Shown: positions 7,195 through 16,973, numbered from the stretch's first letter. The stretch is DNA of 64,000 nucleotides from Paraburkholderia youngii (GCF_013366925.1 NZ_JAALDK010000002.1:1178001-1242000), one strand, 5' to 3'. Numbers and translations are program-made. The notes: generated by a model not told the origin, from the letters alone.

Positions 7195-9222
7195 ATGGTG
7201 AGGCCCCAACTGTCACAACGATGCAATAAGGTATGCGTACGACTTTCGATCGCAGCATTCGCGGGAGTCGCCGCGTTAGCGTTCGCTACGTTGCCCGCCG
7301 GCGTATCTGCGGCAGGCAACGATCGAACGTCCCCAACACTGACGCCGATCAAGCATGTGATCATTGTTGTCGGCGAAAACCGAACGTTTGATCACGTTTT
7401 CGGCACCTATCAACCCGCGCAAGGCCAATCAGTGTGGAACCTGCTGTCGCGCGGCATCGTCAATGCGGATGGCTCCCCTGGGCCACACTTCGCGAAGGCA
7501 CAGCAATATCAGGCGCAACTGATTGGACCGGCCAAATTCGCGCTGGCCCCGTCGAATAAAACGCCGTACGGGACGCTGCCGGCGCCCAACACCGGCGGGG
7601 CGCCGACTGCGGCGAGCGATGCGAGCCCGCCACCATTCGCGACTCACGATGCGGCCGCGCAGGCCGAGGGGACGGCGCTCGAAGCGTCCGACATCGATCA
7701 ACTGTTGACCGGCGCGACAGGGCTGCCGGCGCATGCAGAGGATTCGCGGGTGGCCAACTACAATGCGTTGCTGAACGGTCCATACCTGTTGCAGCCTCCG
7801 CTCTATGATGCGTACATGGGTGGTCCGGTGCACCGCTTCTATCAAGCCTGGCAGCAAGCGGACTGTGCCGTCGCGCATGCGAGCCGCGAGAATCCGAGTG
7901 GCTGTCTGGGCGACCTGTTTGCGTGGGTCGAGACTACCATCGGCGCGGGTAGCAACGGTAAGCCGCGACCGACGCCTTTTAGCGATCAGACCACCGGTGA
8001 AGGCTCGAATGCGCTCGGCTTTTACAACGTGAACAATCGCGACATGCCGTACTTCACGCAACTGGCGCGGCAGTACGCGATGAGCGACAATTATCACCAA
8101 CCGGTGATGGGCGGTACGGGGGCCAACAGCATCATGATCGGCGCCGCTGATGCGTACTACTACACCGACGGCAACGGCAACGCGGCAACGCCACCTTTGG
8201 ATCAGATTGAAAATCCCGATCCGTTGGCCGGCACCAACAACTGGTACACCCAGGATGGCTACTCGGGCGGCAGCTATAGCAACTGTTCGGACCCGGGCCA
8301 GCCGGGCGTCGGCCCGATCCTTCAATACCTCGAATCGTTGCCCTACGACCCCAAGGCGAACTGCGCGCCAAAGCACTATTACCTGCTGAACAATTACAAC
8401 CCTGGCTATAACGGCGACGGCACGGTACTCGACAGGTCGAAGTCGCCTTTCACGATCCCGCCGTCACCGGTGCGCACCATCGGGGACACTCTGCTTGATC
8501 GCAACATCCCCTGGAAGTATTACGGGGAAGGCTGGCAGAGCTTCATCAAGGATCCGACGAAAAGCGTCTACTGCAACATCTGCAATCCGTTCCTGTACGA
8601 GACGTCGATCATGACGAACCAGCAGGTGCGGGACACGCATCTTGCAGATTTGCCTGACCTGTATGCGGACATCGGCGCGGGCAATCTGCCTGCTGTATCG
8701 TTTGTAAAGCCGGGCGGCTTGCTTGATGGACATCCGACATCGTCGAAGTTTGGACTTTACGAGGCGTTTGTGAGGAAACTGGTCGATGCGGTAAAGAGCG
8801 ACCCGAAGCTATGGGCCACGACGGCGATCCTGATCACCACCGACGAGGGCGGCGGCTACTACGATTCAGGCTATGTTCAACCCATTGACTATTTTGGCGA
8901 TGGTTCGCGCATCCCGATGATCGCAGTGTCGAAGTACTCGACCGGAGGACGCATTTCCCACAGCTACTCCGATCACGCTTCAATCGTCAAATTCATTGAG
9001 CGCAACTGGGGATTGCCGCCGATCACGGGTCGTAGTCGTGACAACCTGCCAAATCCGATCCAACGCAGCCATAACCCATACGTGCCGGTGAATGCGCCTG
9101 CGATCGGTGACCTGTTCGATCTGTTCGATTTCAAGCGGGAATCCGACGATCACGATCATGACCACGGCAGGCCGGACAGCGATGACGATCGCAGCGGCGG
9201 TAAGGGATGGTGGCCTTTCTGA
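7195..9222 (+). CDS. Secreted phospholipase C / acid phosphatase-type phosphoesterase
   Basis: 675-residue exported phosphoesterase of the bacterial phospholipase C family (PF04185 type). A hydrophobic signal region occupies residues 17-38 and ends ATLPAGVSAA. The family motif GENRTFDHVFG is at residues 60-70, and the late metal-site region contains ILITTDEGGGYYDSGY. The C-terminus is unusually rich in Asp and His (ESDDHDHDHG, then DSDDDRSGG). It sits beside the phosphonate operon, so a role in releasing phosphate from phospholipids or phosphate esters outside the cytoplasm is plausible, but the substrate cannot be read from sequence. A hairpin precedes the start and a strong terminator follows the stop. 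Confidence 0.88.
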   Translation: MVRPQLSQRCNKVCVRLSIAAFAGVAALAFATLPAGVSAAGNDRTSPTLTPIKHVIIVVGENRTFDHVFGTYQPAQGQSVWNLLSRGIVNADGSPGPHFAKAQQYQAQLIGPAKFALAPSNKTPYGTLPAPNTGGAPTAASDASPPPFATHDAAAQAEGTALEASDIDQLLTGATGLPAHAEDSRVANYNALLNGPYLLQPPLYDAYMGGPVHRFYQAWQQADCAVAHASRENPSGCLGDLFAWVETTIGAGSNGKPRPTPFSDQTTGEGSNALGFYNVNNRDMPYFTQLARQYAMSDNYHQPVMGGTGANSIMIGAADAYYYTDGNGNAATPPLDQIENPDPLAGTNNWYTQDGYSGGSYSNCSDPGQPGVGPILQYLESLPYDPKANCAPKHYYLLNNYNPGYNGDGTVLDRSKSPFTIPPSPVRTIGDTLLDRNIPWKYYGEGWQSFIKDPTKSVYCNICNPFLYETSIMTNQQVRDTHLADLPDLYADIGAGNLPAVSFVKPGGLLDGHPTSSKFGLYEAFVRKLVDAVKSDPKLWATTAILITTDEGGGYYDSGYVQPIDYFGDGSRIPMIAVSKYSTGGRISHSYSDHASIVKFIERNWGLPPITGRSRDNLPNPIQRSHNPYVPVNAPAIGDLFDLFDFKRESDDHDHDHGRPDSDDDRSGGKGWWPF

Positions 9223-9261
9223 TCGTGTTCTGCACGAGGTACGCTTGGCACCAGAAAATGG

Positions 9262-9290
9262 AACCGCCGCGCACTCCCGGCGCGGCGGTT
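9262..9290 (+). terminator. Rho-independent-like terminator after the phosphoesterase
   Basis: AACCGCCGCGC (9262-9272) and GCGCGGCGGTT (9280-9290) form a perfect 11-bp stem with a 7-base loop, 40 bases after the stop. The T-tract is short. Confidence 0.75.
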
Positions 9291-9367
9291 TCATCCGCAG
9301 GGCGAGCGGACTATTGAGGCGATGCTGCTAGCGACCGCTGAGCCGCCGGCGCATTCGTCAGAGCGCT

Positions 9368-10726
9368 TCAACCTTGGGCGCGCAAGGACCTTAACCCCGT
9401 GCGCACTTCGTTCGCGAAAATCATCGGTTCTTCCCACGCGGCGAAGTGCCCGCCAGTTTCGGGCTTGTTGAAGTAAATCAGGTTGTGATATGCCTTTTCG
9501 GTCCAACTCTTCGGCGCCTGGTAGTTCTCTCCCGGAAACGCGCTCACAGCGGCGGGCACATTGATGTCTGCCGCGAGGAAGAAGTTCGCGTGCGATTCCC
9601 AATAGAAGCGCGCCGCCGAAACCCCCGTATTGGTGAGCCAATAGAGTGTGATGTCGTCGAGCACGTCGTCGCGCGTGAGCGCACCTGCGGCATGACCGTT
9701 GACGGGATGACCGAGCACTGCCGCGCTCAACGCCGCAGCGGGCTGGCCGTAGCCATCGCCATGATCGAGCAGCCAGGACGCCAGCGCGACCGGCGAGTCG
9801 GCGAGTCCGTACAGCGTCTGCGGGCGTGTGCCCATTTCGAACGCGTAACCGCGCTTCTTCTTGAAGTTGGCGCTCAACTGTTCATACGCGTGCTGCTCCT
9901 CGTCCGATAAGCCGGCAGGCATCGCGTCGCCCGCGGCCAGCGACTTCAGAACCTCTGCGGGAACGGAAGCAGGGAAGTTCACGTGAATCCCCATCAGTTC
10001 GGGCGGCGCCTGTTTAGCCATGATGTTCGTCACGATGCCGCCGAGATCGCCTCCCTGCGAGGCAAAACGCTGATATCCGAGCCGCTTCATCAACGTGACC
10101 CACGCGCGGGCGGTGCGTTCCGGACCCCAGCCCGTTGTGGTTGGTCTCGCTGAAAAACCATAACCAGGCAATGATGGAATCACGAGATGAAAGGCGTCCG
10201 AAGCCGGCGCGCCATACGCAGTCGGATTGACGAGCGGATCGATGATCTTGAACTGTTCGATCACCGAGCCGGGCCAGCCGTGCGTCACGATCAATGGCAT
10301 CGCGTTGTCGTGCTTCGATCGCACATGGATGAAATGGATATCGAGTCCATCGATCTCGGTGACAAACTGCGGATACGAATTCAGCCGCGCCTCGCATTTG
10401 CGCCACTCATAGCCGGTCGCCCAGTATTGCGCGAGCCCCTGAATGGTGGCGAGCTGAATGCCCTGCGATTCGTCGGATACCGTCTCGCGATCCGGCCAGC
10501 GCGTGGCCTTGATGCGACGCCGCATGTCGACGAGCTGCGAGTCCGGAACATGAACATGGAACGGACGAATTGCGGACCTGTCGCCGTTCGCGGGTTCCAC
10601 GATTTTGCCGACTTCCGGGTTCGTATCTGCGAAGGCGAGGCGGCTCAGCGAGCCGGCGGCGAGCGCCGCGGCGGCCATACCGACGAAGTGTCGACGCGAT
10701 GCGGATGGTGGGGTGTCTTTTGACAT
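9368..10726 (-). CDS. Tat-exported epoxide-hydrolase-like alpha/beta hydrolase
   Basis: 452-residue protein with a Tat signal (SRRHFVG at residues 10-16, then an alanine-rich stretch ending LAFADTN). Residues about 50-160 match the epoxide hydrolase N-terminal domain (FHVHVPDSQLVDMRRRI). The alpha/beta core shows HGWPGS (149-154, oxyanion region), the nucleophile elbow QGGDLGG with D227, and GGHFAAWEEP near the end for the catalytic His. This is the juvenile-hormone/microsomal epoxide hydrolase type. The natural substrate is unknown. It stands alone and converges on the phosphoesterase gene. Confidence 0.88.
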   Translation of the reverse strand: MSKDTPPSASRRHFVGMAAAALAAGSLSRLAFADTNPEVGKIVEPANGDRSAIRPFHVHVPDSQLVDMRRRIKATRWPDRETVSDESQGIQLATIQGLAQYWATGYEWRKCEARLNSYPQFVTEIDGLDIHFIHVRSKHDNAMPLIVTHGWPGSVIEQFKIIDPLVNPTAYGAPASDAFHLVIPSLPGYGFSARPTTTGWGPERTARAWVTLMKRLGYQRFASQGGDLGGIVTNIMAKQAPPELMGIHVNFPASVPAEVLKSLAAGDAMPAGLSDEEQHAYEQLSANFKKKRGYAFEMGTRPQTLYGLADSPVALASWLLDHGDGYGQPAAALSAAVLGHPVNGHAAGALTRDDVLDDITLYWLTNTGVSAARFYWESHANFFLAADINVPAAVSAFPGENYQAPKSWTEKAYHNLIYFNKPETGGHFAAWEEPMIFANEVRTGLRSLRAQG

Positions 10727-11333
10727 GGAATCGATCTCCTGCCTTGATCAGCGTGTTGCGTTGCGAGTGAAATCTGCGACGTACAGCTTCACGAAGTCAT
10801 ACGTGCGGTTCGCGGCCCGGCGTTCGGCTCGCGACGGGCGTATTTGACCGGATGAACGTATCGCGTTTGTGTCCGAGAGCTGGATGTGTGTAAGCGCGCG
10901 TATCCAGTCTGCTTGCAGATACGTTGGGATACAAAGGAAGACCTGGGCGAGAGGGAGGGGCGTGACGACGGGGGGCGGGAACCCAATGTGCCTCCATTCA
11001 CTGCAGCAAAGAGGACGGCAGCGGTGAACGCAGCGGGACGCACACAAACATGCTCATGCGCGACGGTCGGTTATCTGAGGTGGATAGGACGTTCGAGCGT
11101 CCACATGGAAATGCGGGCCACCGTCCGTAGCTGGCCGACCGGTTCTGCGCAGTAGCGAGAACCCGCTACCCGAGAGCCGCGCCGGCCTGCGCGTGGCTCC
11201 AGTTCAGAAGCGATACAACGGTCGCATAAGCCCTTGGACTTAAGCGCCTCAGCCAAGGCTACCTCTGCGTACCTCGGGTCACTCCGTGAAGCCATGCCCT
11301 TCGGTTGTTTGTCCCCTGCGATGATCGTTCCCC
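10727..11333. other. Intergenic region, no recognisable gene
   Basis: About 600 bases between the start of the epoxide-hydrolase-like gene and the end of the exoprotein gene, both on the minus strand. Short frames on both strands have no family signature. It should contain the promoter of the hydrolase gene. Confidence 0.5.
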
Positions 11334-13832
11334 TCAAGGACCGAGTTGCCAACGCAGTACCGGATGGGTCGCGCCGGCCGGGAGTGCCCAGACGCCGGTT
11401 GAGCTGAAGTCGAACGTCGGGCCGAAACTAGATGGCATGCTCATCTGCGCGGTGGTGAGTCCATTCGCGATCGGCACCGGAGTACCCGTGCCCACGCCGA
11501 CCGTGGCCCCGGTTGTCTGCGTGTCCCAGTAGACGTCGTTGGCGATCGTGCCGGTGTTGCTTAGCGCCAGGCCGAACGGCGGGGGGCCACGACCGGCCAG
11601 GACCATTTGGGTGACTGTGCCGGTCGCGAAAGATTGCTCGATCGTGCCGGTGTTGCTTTGAACGAGCGCCGCGCTCCCCGTGCCAAAGCAGGCGAAGCCG
11701 CCACCACCACCGCAGTAGTCGGGCGCATACGTAACGGAGCCGGTCGCATATGACTGCGTGATCAGACCGTCGTTTGTGCCGACCAGACCGCCGGCGCCCA
11801 GACCGTGAGCCGCGGAATTCACGGTGCCCGGCCCAAACGACGGCGGGATGTCCGGGCTTTGCGATTCATACGACTGCCGGATTACGCCGGTGCTGAAGTT
11901 GTATCCGACGAGGCCGCCCAACACGCCCTCGCTCACCATCGCCGCGTCGCTGGACGAGCGTGTGATCGTGCCGTAATTCGAGCCCACGAGACCGCCGCTC
12001 ATCGCATCGATCGAAACGAAAGGTTCAGATAAGGAAAGGCTGCCACTCGTCTGGGCGCGCACGATCTGGCCGTCGTTGACGCCGGCCAGGATGCCGAAGG
12101 AGCCATAGCCGCTGATGCTCACGAAGCCGCTCACGCTGACGTTGCGAACGACGCCCGTCGCGCCGACCACACCGAATAGACCACTGGCTGCCTCGGGATT
12201 CGCCGGATCGCCCGTGGCGGGAACACTCTGCCACGCATTCAGATTCGAGATCGTGTGGCCCAAGCCGTCGAACTGTCCGGCGAACGGCGCGGCGCCAGTT
12301 CCGATCGGCACATAGACGCCTGTGCCGCAGCAACGTGGCGTGCTGATGTCGATGTCCTTGCCGAGCGCATAGTTGCTGGCGAGATCGAGCGAAATGTTTT
12401 CCAGATCCACAAGTGAATTGACGAGCTGGTAGCCGGTAATCTGAGTGATCAGTCCGCTGTCGGACGGCGCCGTCCAGGTCGTGTTGGCGAGCAGTGTCCC
12501 CGGCGTGTAGGTGCCGTTCATGTCGTATAGCGCGCTGACCGTCCCGGTGCTCTTCGACCAGTTGATCGTGCCGCCGTTCGTCACGCTGCCGCCGTTATCG
12601 ATGCCTGTCGCGTCCGCGCGCAGCGTAAGGTTGCCAGTACCCGTGTCGCGGATCGTCGCGCCCGGAGAAAGCGCGACGTTGTGGTAAGCCGCGAGCGTCA
12701 GCGCCGACGCACCGCGCCAGTCGATATCGGATGCGATAAGCAGGTCACCAGCCGCACCGTTGGCGCCGGTGGTCGAGAGTTCGACAGTGGACCCCGCATT
12801 CAGGCTGCGTTGGAGCGCACGCGCCACTGAAGCGTCCACGGTAAGCGATGGCGTTGCGATGTTCCATCGACCGGCGTACACGGCGGCGCCGCGCTCGAAC
12901 GACAGTTGCGCTGCCTCGGTATCGACCGTGCCTCCACTGCCGTCCGGGTTCTTCGCTACGATTGCGCCTCGTTGCGACACCGTGCCGTCGTCCGCCACGA
13001 GCCACACATGCCCGTCGCGAGTCGCACTGCCCGTCGCACGGATGCGCGCGCCGCCGCCCGCGAGTGCATATACGTTGCCGTCCGCGGCTTGCAGGCTGAT
13101 CTGCGCGGCGCGCGTGGTACCCGAATCGACCACGTTGCCCGCGCTGCCCGCCTGGACGAATACCTGTTGGCCGCTCGACGAGTCCTGCAGCAGCACCTTC
13201 GACCCGGCCGCGAATTCCGCCGTACCGTCAGGCGCATTGACGGTGCCGCCGTTGATTACGGTCCGCGCGATCAGGAACACGTCGCCGCCGCTGGAACTGA
13301 TTTTCCCGAGATTCACGACTACCGCGTCCGAGTTGCCCGACACGGTGAGCGCGCCGCCCTTCATGAACGCACAGTTGTCCGTGTCCAGCGTCGATGCGAC
13401 GAAGCGTCCGCCCGTCGTCACCACGCCGGATGGACCCACGACGACACCTTGCGGATTGACCAGATACACGCTGCCCGTGGCACTGAGCTTGCCGAAGATC
13501 GCGGAGAGCGAGCCTCCCGTCACGCGGTTCAGCGTCGCACCACCGCCGTTATTGAACGTCACGCTATTGCTTCCGCCGATCGAGAAGCTGTTCCAGTCGA
13601 TCACACCACGTGTCGAACCGGATTGCGTGATCACGAGGCTGTTGCCTGCGCCCGCTATCGTGCCGGTGCCGGCGACGTAACGGCCGCCTTGCGGCAGGCT
13701 ACCCGCCGCGAACGCCACAGGTGTGAGGGACAGTCCAGCCAGCGAAATACCGATGGAGAGCCAGAGGGGTCCGCTCGACTGCCGTCGACCCGGTGTGCGT
13801 CGCGCGGGCCGAGGTTGTTCCGGATGTGACAT
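11334..13832 (-). CDS. Two-partner-secretion exoprotein with haemagglutination domain and GLUG repeats
   Basis: 832-residue TpsA-like surface or secreted protein. The start at 13832 (MSHPEQPRPARRTPG, preceded by AAAGGGGG) gives an extended signal peptide ending PVAFAAG. Next comes the filamentous-haemagglutinin TPS domain: SLPQGGRYVAGTGTI, GVIDWNSFSIGG, and FGKLSATGSVYLVNPQGVVVGP. The middle is beta-helical. The C-terminal third carries several GLUG-type repeats (GGLVGSNYGTITRS, GGLVGTNDGLITQSYATGS). It ends VLRWQLGP without a toxin-like domain. No TpsB transporter gene is seen next to it. Adhesion or matrix function is inferred from the family. Confidence 0.85.
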   Translation of the reverse strand: MSHPEQPRPARRTPGRRQSSGPLWLSIGISLAGLSLTPVAFAAGSLPQGGRYVAGTGTIAGAGNSLVITQSGSTRGVIDWNSFSIGGSNSVTFNNGGGATLNRVTGGSLSAIFGKLSATGSVYLVNPQGVVVGPSGVVTTGGRFVASTLDTDNCAFMKGGALTVSGNSDAVVVNLGKISSSGGDVFLIARTVINGGTVNAPDGTAEFAAGSKVLLQDSSSGQQVFVQAGSAGNVVDSGTTRAAQISLQAADGNVYALAGGGARIRATGSATRDGHVWLVADDGTVSQRGAIVAKNPDGSGGTVDTEAAQLSFERGAAVYAGRWNIATPSLTVDASVARALQRSLNAGSTVELSTTGANGAAGDLLIASDIDWRGASALTLAAYHNVALSPGATIRDTGTGNLTLRADATGIDNGGSVTNGGTINWSKSTGTVSALYDMNGTYTPGTLLANTTWTAPSDSGLITQITGYQLVNSLVDLENISLDLASNYALGKDIDISTPRCCGTGVYVPIGTGAAPFAGQFDGLGHTISNLNAWQSVPATGDPANPEAASGLFGVVGATGVVRNVSVSGFVSISGYGSFGILAGVNDGQIVRAQTSGSLSLSEPFVSIDAMSGGLVGSNYGTITRSSSDAAMVSEGVLGGLVGYNFSTGVIRQSYESQSPDIPPSFGPGTVNSAAHGLGAGGLVGTNDGLITQSYATGSVTYAPDYCGGGGGFACFGTGSAALVQSNTGTIEQSFATGTVTQMVLAGRGPPPFGLALSNTGTIANDVYWDTQTTGATVGVGTGTPVPIANGLTTAQMSMPSSFGPTFDFSSTGVWALPAGATHPVLRWQLGP

Positions 13833-14059
13833 ACAGCCCCCTTTCCGCGTGCGTGCGGAATGGTTACCGACGACCCCGCAGAGCCGGCCGGAAACGCGTG
13901 AGTCGCAGCATATGAAGAATAGCAGTTGGCGTCGCGGGTGCATGCCGGTTTCTCAGCGCATTGCGCCTTCCTGGCAGGACTTTTGCGACATGGCCGCTTG
14001 TGATTGGGCGAATGACACCTACAGGGGCCTCACAGCATCACCGGCGTTGCCAGTGACGG

Positions 14060-14345
14060 TCAAGTCAACCAGCCACCGAGGAAGGGCAGAAGCACCGGGC
14101 GGACAAACGCCGACATAGTGCCGTTCATCGCCATTCCCAGTCCCGAGTATGCGCCGGCGTCTTCACTGATCCGAAAAGCCCTGGCGGTACTTAAGGCGTG
14201 GGAAGCAACACCCATCACAAAGCCGCGCACGTCGTCACGCCGCACACCAACGGCATCCATGACTACGTTTCTCAGGGTCGCACCGGTAATGCCGGTCAAG
14301 ATGACGATCGCCGCGGTGAGCGAAGGCAAGTCGTCACTGACCGTC
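14060..14345 (-). pseudogene. LrgB/CidB-family C-terminal fragment
   Basis: The last 94 codons of this frame read SLTAAIVILTGITGA, then GFVMGVASHALSTARAF and GAYSGLGMAMNGTMSA, a clear match to the C-terminal membrane region of LrgB/CidB/YohK proteins. The N-terminal half (over 130 residues) is missing; upstream in frame the sequence belongs antisense to the neighbouring DUF4148 gene. No start fits. It is therefore a truncated relic of a murein-hydrolase-export-regulator-type membrane protein, probably left by a deletion that joined it to the DUF4148 fragment. Confidence 0.75.
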
Positions 14346-14645
14346 TGGATTGACCACCATTGGATGTTGGCCGGGACCGGTTTGCGACGATCCGGCCATC
14401 GGCGACCCATATCCCGACGTGTGCTGGCCAGTCGCGTGCTGCGCGGCAACACGCGTTTCGGCAGCCTGAATATCAGCGGGATACTGGGCATCCAGTGCGG
14501 CGGCCGGGTTGTAGCCATTCTGTTCGAGTTGCAGCACTTCTGCCTCGACCTTGGCGCGCGTGACTGGCTTTTTCAGGACAGGCCCCGGCGCGGCGCCAAA
14601 GAAGACCCCATGGGTTCGGCGGGAACGCATGTGCTGGATTGACAT
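14334..14645 (-). pseudogene. DUF4148 protein, apparently lacking its signal peptide
   Basis: 103 codons. The centre, VTRAKVEAEVLQLEQNGYNP followed by AQYPADIQAAETRVAAQ, is the DUF4148 signature of small periplasmic proteins common in Burkholderiaceae. Intact members, such as the one at 14795-15205, begin with a signal peptide; here the N-terminus is MSIQHMRSRRTHGVFFG with no hydrophobic core, so the 5' end seems lost or altered. It ends where the LrgB relic begins. Function of DUF4148 is unknown. Confidence 0.6.
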
Positions 14646-14794
14646 AGCTCGTCAGACCGCCCGTGTAACTCGCGAAAGTCCATCGAAAGCGGCTTGATGC
14701 TGGAATGGTTTAAGCGGCGAAGTCAACGTGGTCAATACCATGCGGCAGGCAATCTACCCTGATCGTCGGGGCGGTATCGGGCGAGCTATCGGGG

Positions 14795-15205
14795 TCAATT
14801 GCCGAAGAAAAGGTTGCAGTAACTTGCTGGGCCGACGCACGAAGATGGCGATGGTTTCGATACATGCCGGACACCGCCGGAAGCTGAGGTGCCGTCGGTC
14901 GTGCCACCAGCGTCGCTGTTGTCCGCCTGCTGGCTCTCCTGTGCAGCGACGTTGGTCGTCGTGCCGCCAATGTCACGGTTGCCGGCCTGCTGGCTGTCCT
15001 GTGCAGCGATCTTCGCTTCAGCAGCCTGAATTGGCTCGGGATACTTCGTTTGATCGCCGTCGCCCACGTGATAGCCGGCCTGCTCGAGACGGATCAGTTC
15101 CGCACGCACCTGCGCACGGGTGTCGGGCGCGGTGCCGTGAGCGAAGCTGACGACTGGGCTGGACAGTGCACAGCTAGCGAGGACTATGCATGCAAGGGTC
15201 TTCAT
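14795..15205 (-). CDS. DUF4148 periplasmic protein
   Basis: 136-residue small exported protein. It has a signal peptide (MKTLACIVLASCALSSPVVSFAHG) and the DUF4148 core TRAQVRAELIRLEQAGY plus YPEPIQAAEAKIAAQ. The C-terminal half contains two similar low-complexity units, AAQDSQQAGNRDIGGTT and AAQESQQADNSDAGGTT, an internal duplication. A Shine-Dalgarno AAGGAGC is present before the ATG. The function of the family is not known. It diverges from the broken histidine kinase. Confidence 0.8.
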   Translation of the reverse strand: MKTLACIVLASCALSSPVVSFAHGTAPDTRAQVRAELIRLEQAGYHVGDGDQTKYPEPIQAAEAKIAAQDSQQAGNRDIGGTTTNVAAQESQQADNSDAGGTTDGTSASGGVRHVSKPSPSSCVGPASYCNLFFGN

Positions 15206-15577
15206 GATAGAGCTCCTTGATTAATGGCCAACTTAACCGACCAGATACCTAATAGAACACGCAGCAAATTCTAAAAACAGACGGGAAGTTGTTGTTGATA
15301 TGGGGTATGGAGTCTCGTCCGCGACTCAGTTGGCTTAACTCGGCAAAACGTCGCGCATGTGCGCACTGCGTTTTCCGCGCCGGCCGGTTATAGAGGCGTG
15401 CTCACAACAGGCACTCGATAAGAGATAAAGGCAGAGATAAAGGCGAGCCCGTTGCATAGTGATTGACGCGCTCCTTGTGTCAAATTGTCTTGCATTATCA
15501 CGCCGCGTAACTGTGTCAGTTGTGATTGCGTCGATAGTTTGATGTTCGGCATTAAATGTTCGTTTTCTGGAGTATAA
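15206..15577. other. Intergenic region, no gene seen
   Basis: About 370 bases between the DUF4148 gene and the relic histidine kinase. It contains a short direct repeat (agagataaaggc twice near 15422-15443) and AT-rich stretches that may be promoters. No coding signature is visible. Confidence 0.5.
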
Positions 15578-16378
15578 ATGTTCGTATTGTCTCCCTTCGC
15601 AGCTTACTTACTGAAAAAGACCATGACGCTCCCGGAGCACGCCGGCGTCAGCGCGGTCGAGCAGATGCACTGGGCATGGGCTGCATTGGTCACGCTGACA
15701 TCGTTCTGGTGGGCGGCGGCCAGCTTTGGGCTAAAACCACCCACCTTCGTGATCCTTCACAACTATTACTTCAGATTTGCCAGGTATGGCTTCCTGGAAC
15801 TGACGATGGTCAGCCAGGCATTTACCTTACTGCTGCTCGCACCGAGTTTTCGTGCGGCTTTAGGTGCCCTGTTGTTCGGCACTATCCCATTCGCATTTAA
15901 CATGGCACCACTGCTATTTATTTACCGGCCAGGGGATGTTCGACTGGTATTCGGCTCAGATAATTGGTTATTGCGTCATCGCCTGGTACGTTTGCAACGC
16001 TCAGCAACTCATATGTGTAAATGAGGTCGTTCTCGAGGAGGCCCGATCTCAGGCCGCAGCGGCAACGGCGGAGAAGAACCAGTTTATCGCTGCGATAAGC
16101 CACGATTTGCGCCAACCGCTCACCACGCCCGGCCTGAAGTTGAGTTTTATCGAGCGGAGCATTAAATCGACCAGTCTGGTCGAAGACGTCTCGAGTCGCG
16201 GATATGCAGTCGCCGGCTGAGGCGCAAGGACTGAGGTTGAGACTCCATGATCACCCGTATCTGGTCCGTACGGATCGACATGCGTTGGACAGGATCGTCC
16301 GAAATATGATGATCAATGCGGTCCGGTACACGCCGTCCGAGCAGGGAGGCAAGAAGGGACATGTTCTGGTTGGCGCTC
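15578..16378 (+). pseudogene. Broken sensor histidine kinase
   Basis: Three frames together give one kinase. Codons from 15578 encode several hydrophobic segments up to PLLFIYRPG. The frame then shifts at a run of four G near 15933-15936, and the next frame continues MFDWYSAQIIGYCVIAWYV followed by the phosphoacceptor box EKNQFIAAISHDLRQPL with the HisKA histidine. After about 16200 a deletion joins another frame with DRHALDRIVRNMMINAVRYTP, the N box of the ATPase domain. The rest of the ATPase domain is missing because the sequence runs into the thiolase/dehydrogenase relic. It may once have been the sensor of the aromatic island, but no partner regulator is visible. Confidence 0.75.
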
Positions 16379-16793
16379 CACATCGCGCCCGAGCGACTCG
16401 CTAATCCGCCCGATCGCGGCGGCAAGCGACGCTTCCGCCTGGTCATCAGGTGCACCGCAAGGCCATCCGCCAGCAATGCCATTGCAATGCCGGCACCCAT
16501 GTTGCCCGCGCCGATCACCACGGCGCGACTGGAACACACGCTACGCTGCGTAGCGCATGCGCCTCCATCTCAGCGCGCCGCTTGCGAATAGGCCCTCACC
16601 GCCTCGGCGCAAGACGTGGCGAAGGCAGGCACGGGCGGCCCATCGTGCGTCGGCAGAAACCCAGCGTCACCGGGTCGTCCTCCAGTACGCCGCGCGCGAC
16701 GTCCGCATGCATCTGGGCTGTCGACAGTCCGTCGGCCCGGCGAATGGGATGTTCGTGGATCCTCGCGATATATGCGGCGCTTTTGGTACTCAT
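16378..16793 (-). pseudogene. Fused relic of thiolase and Zn-ribbon/hydroxyacyl-CoA dehydrogenase genes
   Basis: From an ATG at 16793 the translation MSTKSAAYIARIHEHPIRRA plus DGLSTAQMHADVARG matches the first ~38 residues of the intact thiolase at 27640-28809. It then jumps, with frameshifts, to PTHDGPPVPAF, VIGAGNMGAGIAMALLADG and RISESLGRDVER, which match residues ~111-213 of the intact fusion protein at 25962-27635. The deletion corresponds to about 1.4 kb of the intact pair. It lies divergent from the first ligase gene across two copies of the island's operator motif. This is a dead copy of the side-chain module. Confidence 0.85.
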
Positions 16794-16856
16794 GGTAAGG
16801 ATTCCTCCGTGGTTCGTGTGCAAAGTCGAGCCAGTGAGGAGCCATCGTGTCGCACG

Positions 16857-16873
16857 TATAAGGTGACCTTATA
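16857..16873. promoter_or_regulatory. Operator motif copy 1 (perfect 17-bp palindrome)
   Basis: TATAAGGTGACCTTATA: 8-base arms around one base. This is the best copy of a motif seen six times in the island. It lies 64 bases upstream of the relic thiolase start. Palindromes of this size suit MarR dimers. Confidence 0.7.
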
Positions 16874-16956
16874 TCATGTGCCACTGCGAAATTCAAAAAT
16901 AGTCGGCGCACAGCCCATTAAGTGTTTCTACCATGTAGATTCGGCGCTGAAACGCA

Positions 16957-16973
16957 TATAAGGTTGCCTTATT
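16957..16973. promoter_or_regulatory. Operator motif copy 2
   Basis: TATAAGGTTGCCTTATT, exactly 100 bases from copy 1 and 48 bases upstream of the first ligase start. It differs from the perfect palindrome at two arm positions. Confidence 0.65.

Noticed and set aside
16162..16539. A free-standing minus-strand gene with a nucleotide-binding glycine motif
   Set aside because: The text VVIGAGNMGAGIAMAL aligns with the middle of the fusion dehydrogenase, and the codons after it are frameshifted and run antisense to the kinase relic; it is part of the relic, not a gene.
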